Part shown: piece after piece, positions 1 to 5,035 of the stretch | Position numbering within the stretch: position 1 is the stretch's first letter | How the letters are laid out: each line of letters starts with the position of its first letter | Origin: Euryarchaeota archaeon UBA538 | Lineage (GTDB): Archaea > Thermoplasmatota > Poseidoniia > Poseidoniales > Thalassarchaeaceae | DNA: 5,035 bases | NCBI GenBank assembly: GCA_002499325.1 | Contig: DALC01000057.1 | Location: 4,017 to 9,051 of the forward strand | Direction: 5' to 3' | The notes under the pieces: model-generated | Seen by the model: the letters and a program-made list of their open reading frames with translations, nothing else | The model's database searches: none | What the model was told of the DNA's origin: nothing | Translations under genes and position numbers: made by a program

Positions 1-578
1 GCTCTGTCAAAAATCTGTGAGTTTCTAGAGAATGCCTCCTTCTCGGGAATAAATTTTCTCCGTCCCCTTAGGCCAATCATGACTGTAAGTCCGGTTTCCA
101 ATTCTCCTTCGAATAGTATTGACTCGGCGGAAGGCACTGATGGATCCACTACCTTCCATCCAGGAGACATTGCCGCCCAGGTATCATCCATACTTCCAGT
201 GATTGAACAACCAGATATTGTCTGTGCCTCGACCGCCAAGTCGACTATCTCAGAATCAGAAAGACCAGTCCATGATGCTTTGTCAAGAGCCCTAATAGCC
301 GCGCATGCCAGTGCTGAGCTCGATTTCATACCCTGGCCTATCGGGACATCACTGACGATCTCCCAACCAAATACCGAAGGCAGGGGAAATCCATTTTTTC
401 TCCATATCGAAGAAACATGTGACAACAAGTCATGTTCATCCCCTAGAACTGTTTTGGGCTCATCGTGAATATTAACGAGTGTCTGGAGTTTAACTGGAAT
501 AGAACATCCCTTTCCAGTTCCCATAGCATGTAGAATTGAAACTGCTCCATTAGCAGTGCCTGATGCGAGAATTGTCAT
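1..578 (-). CDS. aroK: Archaeal-type shikimate kinase (GHMP family), C-terminus cut off by the window edge
   Basis: This enzyme phosphorylates shikimate with ATP to give shikimate 3-phosphate, in the cytoplasm, in the pathway to chorismate. I translated the minus strand from the ATG at 578; the frame stays open to base 1, showing about 192 residues of a family usually near 280-300. The N-terminus has the family's GTANGAVSILHAMGTGKG segment (residues 7-24). The GHMP ATP-binding loop follows at 79-89 (P-I-G-Q-G-M-K-S-S-S-A), and a TGSMDD motif at 127-132 matches the TGAFDD motif of archaeal shikimate kinases. This fold is related to homoserine and mevalonate kinases and unrelated to bacterial AroK. 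Its ATG overlaps the stop of the DHQ synthase gene as ATGA, so translation is probably coupled. Another GHMP kinase is possible in principle, but the KSSSA and TGxxDD motifs and the aro neighbours make shikimate kinase very likely. The gene is incomplete only because the window ends. Confidence 0.9.
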   Translation of the reverse strand, partial: MTILASGTANGAVSILHAMGTGKGCSIPVKLQTLVNIHDEPKTVLGDEHDLLSHVSSIWRKNGFPLPSVFGWEIVSDVPIGQGMKSSSALACAAIRALDKASWTGLSDSEIVDLAVEAQTISGCSITGSMDDTWAAMSPGWKVVDPSVPSAESILFEGELETGLTVMIGLRGRRKFIPEKEAFSRNSQIFDR

Positions 579-1519
579 TTCTCAGTGACCTCCCCCTGGA
601 CAGATATGCCAATATGGCGCATTCCCTCCTCATTAAGAACAGTTATCTCATCTCCTGAACTTATCTCGGTCACTGAGATAGCGGTTCCAGAGGATGTCAC
701 TAAACGTACAGTCTCTGCCTGCTGGAGAATAACATTACCGGTAAAATTTTCTGAGCTCATTGTGACTTTCAGTAGGGGTCTTCTCTCAATCTTCAATCTA
801 CCAATTGTAGCTATTTTGGCCAGACCATCTCCTGAGTATACTGCAACCTGATCTCCGGAGGATAGCTCGGACAGATATTTTGTTGTGCCATTAGCCATCA
901 TTACGTAGGAGTGAACCGCTCCTGCGTTTATCCTGAATGGTCTAGATGGTACGTATTGTGAAGGGACCGTCTCTCCATGAACCAGACAAAGGCACGATGA
1001 GGAGGAACCAACGAAAATTCCCTCTCCATCCGATAGTCTCTCAGTGAGATCCACACATACCCTCTCACCCAGGCCCGCTGTGGTGACTGATGAGACTCTG
1101 GCAAAGGATATATCCGATATATTCTCCTTACTCTTGACTGAAATTTTCTCCTCAGCAACCATTTTTGCGGATAACCACAAGGAAGGGGCCATTTCTTCAG
1201 GCGGGATGACAATTGCATCTACACCGTGCTCTAAGGCAAAGGCCACCCCTTGGACGTCTATTTCCTCGGATATCGATACGGCAATCCTAGTGCCGCTATT
1301 GGAAGCGGCCGCGACTATATTCTCCAAGGGTATCATCTTCCAATCTGAGCACCTTAGCATCACCCATGGGACCATTCCAATAAGGGAGATAGCCTCTTCC
1401 TGGCCTCTGAAATCATCAAGTGCCACCGATGCAACCTCTGGATCCTGGCCTTCCCAAACTTTGTATCGAGAAATATTAGAATGGTTTCCATATTTCTCGG
1501 CGTCAATCCAGATTTCCAT
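575..1519 (-). CDS. aroB': 3-dehydroquinate synthase type II (archaeal, ADH-utilising)
   Basis: In characterised archaea this enzyme uses NAD+ to deaminate and cyclise 2-amino-3,7-dideoxy-D-threo-hept-6-ulosonate (ADH) to 3-dehydroquinate, releasing ammonia; it replaces bacterial AroB. The 314-residue protein carries the family landmarks in order: DWKMIPLEN (59-67), LEHGVDAIV (97-105), GERVCVD (151-157), GEGIFVGSSSS (165-175), RPFRINAGAVHSYV (193-206), KYLSEL (214-219), GRLKIERRPLL (240-250), QQAETVRLV (266-274) and RHIG (301-304). The C-terminal half is very well conserved. The part before DWKMIPLEN is only about 58 residues, so the protein is shorter than the roughly 340-380 residues usual for the family. 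I chose the ATG at 1519 because GAGGTGAT sits just upstream at a proper distance; a TTG directly before it (1522) is too close to that site. It lies four bases after aroA' and overlaps the kinase gene by four bases. Confidence 0.93.
   Translation of the reverse strand: MEIWIDAEKYGNHSNISRYKVWEGQDPEVASVALDDFRGQEEAISLIGMVPWVMLRCSDWKMIPLENIVAAASNSGTRIAVSISEEIDVQGVAFALEHGVDAIVIPPEEMAPSLWLSAKMVAEEKISVKSKENISDISFARVSSVTTAGLGERVCVDLTERLSDGEGIFVGSSSSCLCLVHGETVPSQYVPSRPFRINAGAVHSYVMMANGTTKYLSELSSGDQVAVYSGDGLAKIATIGRLKIERRPLLKVTMSSENFTGNVILQQAETVRLVTSSGTAISVTEISSGDEITVLNEEGMRHIGISVQGEVTEK
588..593 (-). promoter_or_regulatory. Shine-Dalgarno site for the shikimate kinase gene
   Basis: GGAGGT, read on the minus strand, lies nine bases upstream of the ATG at 578, inside the last codons of the DHQ synthase gene. 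It supports that ATG as the start and shows that the overlapping gene has its own ribosome-binding site. Confidence 0.7.
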
Positions 1520-1522
1520 CAA

Positions 1523-1530
1523 ATCACCTC
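1523..1530 (-). promoter_or_regulatory. Shine-Dalgarno site for aroB', embedded in the end of aroA'
   Basis: GAGGTGAT on the minus strand closely matches the complement of the archaeal 16S rRNA 3' end. It spans the last codon and the TGA stop of aroA'. Five bases separate GAGGTG from the ATG at 1519, which decides that start over the adjacent TTG at 1522. The arrangement implies translational coupling of the two consecutive pathway enzymes. Confidence 0.75.
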
Positions 1531-2339
1531 AGATAGGAGGCGGCCTCATCCGCACTGACTCCCTCGTGGATTACTGCTCTGAGGGCATTAATCCTGGCGA
1601 CTGAATCGGTTGCTGAGAATATTTGCCTTCCCATGCAGACCCCTGCTCCACCGGCAGATAGAGCTTCTTCTACCATCTCAAGTGTCTGATAGAAAGGCAT
1701 TCCTTGAGGCCCTCCTGCTATCAAAACCGGAATTGGAACTCCCGAGCAGACTTCAGAGAAAGTTTCCGCACTGCCGGTCCATGGGACCTTAGCGACATGG
1801 CACCCCAGCTCCCACGCGACTCTAGCAGCATGGGCAATGCCGTTAGTTGGATCGTCTTCACTGGGACTCATATTTGGGCCTCTTGGGTATACCATTCCTA
1901 AAACGGGAATATTATGTTCAAATGCTGAAGAAGTCAGAGATCCGGCTGATTCTATCATTTTGTATTCCATATCGTCACCCAGATTAATCTGGCATGAAAG
2001 AGCATTTGCTCCTCTCTTCAGAGCCTCTCTGGCATTTCCCACGAGTACTTTCGTACCCGACCTTTCTCCACCATGGACGGTAGAGACCGAGGTGTGCATT
2101 ACGAAATTTTTCCATTGTGTCCTCTGTACTTGATGAGTAAGGACGCCCTTCTGAAGAACGATTGCATCTGCGCCCGCCGAAATACATGATTCAACTAGCA
2201 CATCCATGTTCTCAAGGCCTTTCTCTGGATATCCAGAAATACCGTGGTCCATAGGTATCCAGAGGCCCTTTCCCCCCGGAAGAAGGCGGGATAGCCTCTC
2301 ATCTAGGTCATCTGCCATGTATGTTCGTCCAAGCTCCAT
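1524..2339 (-). CDS. aroA': 2-amino-3,7-dideoxy-D-threo-hept-6-ulosonate (ADH) synthase
   Basis: This is a class I (Schiff-base) aldolase-type enzyme that makes ADH from L-aspartate semialdehyde and 6-deoxy-5-ketofructose 1-phosphate, the first step of the archaeal DAHP-independent route to dehydroquinate. At 271 residues it matches the family length (about 265-275). Visible landmarks of the TIM barrel are WIPMDHGISG (27-36, with the conserved Asp31), GMVYPRG (148-154, with the putative acid/base Tyr151), AKVPWTG (183-189, with the Schiff-base Lys184), IAGGPQG (207-213) and GAGVCMGRQIF (231-241), the last two binding phosphate. Related fructose-bisphosphate aldolases (FbaB/DeoC-like) share this fold, but the adjacent aroB' makes ADH synthase by far the better call. 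One oddity is Gln117 in the ALSCQINLG strand, where homologues usually have His. The start is uncertain: GTG at 2342, ATG at 2339 and ATG at 2318 are all possible, and none has a clear Shine-Dalgarno site. Confidence 0.92.
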   Translation of the reverse strand: MELGRTYMADDLDERLSRLLPGGKGLWIPMDHGISGYPEKGLENMDVLVESCISAGADAIVLQKGVLTHQVQRTQWKNFVMHTSVSTVHGGERSGTKVLVGNAREALKRGANALSCQINLGDDMEYKMIESAGSLTSSAFEHNIPVLGMVYPRGPNMSPSEDDPTNGIAHAARVAWELGCHVAKVPWTGSAETFSEVCSGVPIPVLIAGGPQGMPFYQTLEMVEEALSAGGAGVCMGRQIFSATDSVARINALRAVIHEGVSADEAASYLR

Positions 2340-2370
2340 CACTTGAATGGTGGGTTAATGCCGTGAGGCG

Positions 2371-2380
2371 GAAAAATTAC
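2371..2380 (-). promoter_or_regulatory. Possible TATA-like element or T-rich terminator in the xth-aroA' gap
   Basis: The non-coding gap between xth and aroA' (about 2340-2392) is the largest in the window. On the minus strand it contains GTAATTTTTC, about 37 bases before the ATG at 2339. With usual archaeal spacing (TATA centre about 26 bases before transcription start) this would give a short leader of roughly ten bases, which would fit the lack of a Shine-Dalgarno site. The same T-run could instead end the xth transcript. Neither reading is proven; the match to a TATA box is weak. Confidence 0.2.
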
Positions 2381-2392
2381 CTTGTTAGGCCT

Positions 2393-3175
2393 CTAAATAT
2401 CAAAATCTACGATTACTGGGGCATGATCAGAAACGACCAGCCCTCCTTCCCTCATTACCTCTGCAGATTTCATTAAGTCTCTAGCAGAGTCGTTTGCCAA
2501 GACGTAGTCTATCCTCCAGCCCCTATCTCTCTCTCTGGCTCTCCTGAAGTTTGACCACCATGTATACGGCCCTTTCTGAGGGCCTATGTGAACCCTCAAC
2601 AAATCATGCCAGCCCCTATTCAGGAGCCTCGTGAACCAATCCCTCTCATGTTCCAAAAATCCTGATGACCTTTTATTCCCCTTCGGATCCCATATATCAT
2701 CCTCGGTATGTGCAATATTGAGGTCCCCGCATAGCAAAGCCGGTTCTTCTGAGCCTACGAACTTCTCAGCCCACTCCATCAAATCCTCTATCCATTGATC
2801 TTTGTAAGCCTGTCTTTCTGGATTTGCTGAACCATTGGGGAGATATATGTTAACGCAATGCATCCCCTTGTGCATGGTATGCAAAACTCTACCCTCTGGA
2901 TCCCTGCTTTCATCCAGGTCGGTATCAATTCCCCTGCCAATCTCCTCCATTCCGACCCTAGAGCATGCCATCACTCCCGAGTATCCCTTTCTATGCGCAG
3001 GGTGCCAAATGACATCGTATCCCTCCGGCTCCGACCAATCCTTGGGCATTTGTTCAGGGAGGGCCCTTACCTCTTGGAATAGCATTACATCCGCATCAAT
3101 CCTATCTATGAAATCATACAGGCCTTTTCTGTAGGCCGCTCTGATGCCATTCAGGTTCCACGTAACTACTCTCAT
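2393..3175 (-). CDS. xth: Exodeoxyribonuclease III / AP endonuclease (ExoIII family)
   Basis: The product is a Mg2+-dependent nuclease of the endonuclease/exonuclease/phosphatase fold. It cleaves DNA 5' to abasic sites in base excision repair and usually also has 3'-5' exonuclease or 3'-repair activity. The 260-residue protein is full length for the family (E. coli ExoIII is 268). All catalytic positions are recognisable: Asn7 in WNLNGIRA (6-13), Glu35 in LFQEVRA (32-38), Tyr111 in IYLPNG (110-115), Asp151 and Asn153 in GDLNIAHTEDDI (150-161), Asp223 in GWRIDY (219-224), and Asp250-His251 in SDHAPV (249-254). Because the NIAHTEDD and WWSNFRRARERDRGWRIDY regions are intact, the protein looks like true ExoIII rather than a distant EEP phosphatase. 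The ATG at 3175 gives an immediate RVVTWNLNGIR start typical of the family. It follows the permease gene after nine bases, so the two are probably co-transcribed. Confidence 0.96.
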   Translation of the reverse strand: MRVVTWNLNGIRAAYRKGLYDFIDRIDADVMLFQEVRALPEQMPKDWSEPEGYDVIWHPAHRKGYSGVMACSRVGMEEIGRGIDTDLDESRDPEGRVLHTMHKGMHCVNIYLPNGSANPERQAYKDQWIEDLMEWAEKFVGSEEPALLCGDLNIAHTEDDIWDPKGNKRSSGFLEHERDWFTRLLNRGWHDLLRVHIGPQKGPYTWWSNFRRARERDRGWRIDYVLANDSARDLMKSAEVMREGGLVVSDHAPVIVDFDI

Positions 3176-3182
3176 ATCCTTT

Positions 3183-3186
3183 CCTC
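3183..3186 (-). promoter_or_regulatory. Shine-Dalgarno site for xth
   Basis: GAGG on the minus strand overlaps the TGA stop of the permease gene and lies seven bases before the xth ATG at 3175. A second purine run, AGGAT, lies directly against the ATG and is too close to be the main site. The position suggests that xth translation follows on from the permease gene. Confidence 0.55.
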
Positions 3187-5035
3187 ATTGAGACAGGTCT
3201 TTGACTTTCTCGACTAGGTTCATATTCCTTATTCTGAGAATTCCAACGGGTACCATTGCTACAGAAATCAGCAATACCACTAAGATAAGCTGGATAGCAA
3301 CGTTAGGGACCAGGACCACTGGGAAGTAGAATTGCCATGTTGAGAATTCGGCCGCCAGACCTAAAGCGCCACCAAAGGCGAATATCACACCAAGTAGCCC
3401 TCCTATCAAACCAATAATGGTACTTTCGAATAGAAGCATTACTGAAAGACTTCCAGTAGATGCCCCTAATACCCTCAAAGTAGCCAATTCGAAATCCCTC
3501 TCAGCGAGATTCATGACCATTGTATTGAACATGACAGCCAGAGTGAATATGAATCCCAATACCATTATAGTACCCAGAACTTGAGTTTGTTGATCAAGTA
3601 GAGATTCTATGCCCCTAAGGAGTGATTCCCTCTCTTGAATTCCACTGGATAATATCCCAAGCTCCTCATCAACGGAAACCCCCTCTGGGAACTCCAGGTA
3701 GACTGCTGTAGCGTTGAATCCAATTACCCCTGCCAAGTCTGTCTGATGGAAGAACATAGTTCTAGAAATCTCCCCTCTCACAGATCCTACAATGTCTACT
3801 TCTAATTCGTTACCAGATATTGATACCGATTGTCTGTCCCCCACTTTCCATCCGGTCATTTGTAATGACCCCTCATCCATCATGACCTCTATTATGGCAG
3901 TGTTTGGAGCTGGTTCTGAACCGTCAATGATTTCCGTCTGCCTCATTGATTCACCATCTCCATAGCCCCCCAGTCCCACTAAAACGAAGCTTCTCTGTAG
4001 TTCTGAAGAGTCAATTAGGGTTCCGACAGGGGCCTCGATAACTATCTCGTATGAGGCGCCTCTGTCGATGGCCCACTCTACTACTTCGGACTCCCCGTCG
4101 GGCTGAACGAAAACCTGTGCATCCCAAGTTTGACCTTCCCTCAAACCCCCTACTATAGTATCATTCAATGCGACAGTCATCATCTGAATCGAACCTGCCA
4201 GCATCAGAGAGATTCCTACAGCAAGGAACGTCATCCCAAGTCTCGCTGGCTTTCTGAGGCTCGAACGAACTGATAGTCCCAATAGGGTGGGCATCCAGCT
4301 GGTTAGTGTCTGCAGATAGTTTGATCCAACTCTGATCTCAGAGCTCCCACCAAGAGCCTCTAGAGGATCTATTCTAGTCGCCTTCCACGCAGGGTAGACA
4401 CCAGAAATGAAAACTATTGACATGGTGATACCCGTAGTTGAGAGGTATATTTCACTGGGTATTTCTCTCTCAATTATTGGAATCCCCACTATTCCCTCAT
4501 AGAAATCGAGCATTCCGTTCATACCATATGGACCGGCTAAAGATCCAATTAGACAGCCAAATCCCCCGATTACCAGAGGAGCGATGAGATACCCCGACAT
4601 TATCGATTTCCTGGGCAATCCAAGGGTCCTGAGGATGGCTATCTCGCGAGTCTGGCTCTGGACCAGCCTCTGTAAGCTGAGAGCTATTGTAATGGCAGCA
4701 ATCAGTTGGATTAGGACAGTAAACGGGGCGGCCATTGTCTTGGAGCCCTCTAGATCCAATCTCATGAGCTCTACAGACTCGACCTGTCCTCTATCTCTTA
4801 TTCGTCCGTCCATGCCATTTTCATCCATAGAACTGGCGATGGCCTCCTTTACTCCGTCCAACTCCTCGCCCTCATAAGACTCAGTGTCAGAAAGGTCGAA
4901 GGATGGAGTTCCCGATATGTCCAGAACTATGGTATTTGCAGATCCCTGTGGCAAGCCCGCAAGCCTCTCCATTCCAGAACTGGAAAGGTAGCCGACGACA
5001 AACTCCCCTGGTTCAGGGGGGAACAGGGATCCTTC
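3185..5035 (-). CDS. ABC transporter permease with two FtsX domains (MacB/LolC-like), N-terminus off the window
   Basis: This is an integral membrane subunit of an ABC transporter of the FtsX/MacB/LolC superfamily, which in other organisms moves lipids, lipoproteins, peptides or drugs, or transmits mechanical force; the substrate here cannot be told. The frame is open to the window edge, so the ATG at 4972 is probably internal and at least 21 more residues precede it. Numbered from that ATG, residues 1-80 look extracellular. A first FtsX domain follows, with membrane segments near 83-103, 124-147 and 175-196, and the coupling-type motif REIAILRTLG at 109-118. A further membrane segment lies near 246-266. 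A second large extracellular domain spans about 270-462, and a second FtsX domain has segments near 465-489, 512-541 and 555-579 with FELATLRVLG at 494-503. The two FtsX halves look like an internal duplication. No ATPase motifs are present; the partner ATPase may lie beyond the right edge. Confidence 0.88.
   Translation of the reverse strand, partial: EGSLFPPEPGEFVVGYLSSSGMERLAGLPQGSANTIVLDISGTPSFDLSDTESYEGEELDGVKEAIASSMDENGMDGRIRDRGQVESVELMRLDLEGSKTMAAPFTVLIQLIAAITIALSLQRLVQSQTREIAILRTLGLPRKSIMSGYLIAPLVIGGFGCLIGSLAGPYGMNGMLDFYEGIVGIPIIEREIPSEIYLSTTGITMSIVFISGVYPAWKATRIDPLEALGGSSEIRVGSNYLQTLTSWMPTLLGLSVRSSLRKPARLGMTFLAVGISLMLAGSIQMMTVALNDTIVGGLREGQTWDAQVFVQPDGESEVVEWAIDRGASYEIVIEAPVGTLIDSSELQRSFVLVGLGGYGDGESMRQTEIIDGSEPAPNTAIIEVMMDEGSLQMTGWKVGDRQSVSISGNELEVDIVGSVRGEISRTMFFHQTDLAGVIGFNATAVYLEFPEGVSVDEELGILSSGIQERESLLRGIESLLDQQTQVLGTIMVLGFIFTLAVMFNTMVMNLAERDFELATLRVLGASTGSLSVMLLFESTIIGLIGGLLGVIFAFGGALGLAAEFSTWQFYFPVVLVPNVAIQLILVVLLISVAMVPVGILRIRNMNLVEKVKDLSQ

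Noticed and set aside
79..468. A 129-codon open frame on the plus strand near the left edge
   Set aside because: It lies fully antisense to the shikimate kinase, which has strong family motifs. Its protein shows no recognisable domain, is Ser/Pro/Thr-rich in a way typical of an antisense shadow, and has no ribosome-binding site that I can see.
1520..1522. TTG as the start codon of aroB'
   Set aside because: It directly abuts the GAGGTGAT ribosome-binding site, leaving almost no spacer, while the ATG immediately after it has a normal distance.
1044..1604. A 186-codon plus-strand open frame opposite aroB'
   Set aside because: It is antisense to a well-conserved DHQ synthase and has low-complexity Ser/Ile/Thr-rich content without a motif. 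It is best explained as a chance frame opposite a real gene.
1837..2133. Plus-strand frame opposite aroA' and other frames opposite xth and the permease
   Set aside because: All sit opposite genes with clear catalytic motifs, and none shows a family signature or a sensible start site.
2526..2536. An 11-base CT run (GA run on the coding strand) inside xth
   Set aside because: It codes for part of the conserved Arg/Glu-rich RARERDRG stretch next to the active site, so it is explained by protein constraint. It is too short to argue for phase variation.
5005..5019. A six-base-pair inverted repeat with a three-base loop (CCCCTG/CAGGGG)
   Set aside because: It lies inside the open permease frame and has no following T-run, so a terminator is unlikely. 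It is short enough to occur by chance.

Overview
The window suggests an archaeon, most likely a euryarchaeote or Thermoplasmatota-like lineage; uncultured marine groups are one guess, not proven. The main reason is a set of aromatic amino acid genes of the archaea-specific type: an ADH synthase, a type II 3-dehydroquinate synthase, and a GHMP-fold shikimate kinase. Arginine is mostly coded by AGG/AGA, ATA is used freely for isoleucine, and base composition looks roughly balanced. All of this fits, but does not fix the taxon.

All five genes lie on the minus strand and read from right to left. From the right edge: a partial FtsX/MacB-type ABC transporter permease (its N-terminus is off the window), then after 8-9 bases an exonuclease III-type AP endonuclease (xth). 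A gap of about 50 bases follows, the only appreciable non-coding stretch. Next come aroA' (ADH synthase) and aroB' (DHQ synthase II), nearly touching, and then a shikimate kinase that overlaps aroB' by four bases and runs off the left edge. Coding density is nearly complete, and no RNA gene, mobile element, repeat array or CRISPR was seen.

The three aro genes work in one pathway. AroA' condenses an aspartate-semialdehyde carbon unit with a sugar-derived fragment to make ADH. AroB' oxidatively deaminates and cyclises ADH to 3-dehydroquinate. The kinase phosphorylates shikimate two steps later. The two intervening enzymes, dehydroquinate dehydratase (AroD) and shikimate dehydrogenase (AroE), are not between them; they could be beyond the left edge or elsewhere. 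The permease and xth appear to share a transcript by position only; no functional link is evident.

I did not find a convincing new system. The points most worth checking are the apparently short N-terminus of the DHQ synthase, a Gln where ADH synthases usually have His in a central barrel strand, and the aro cluster order.
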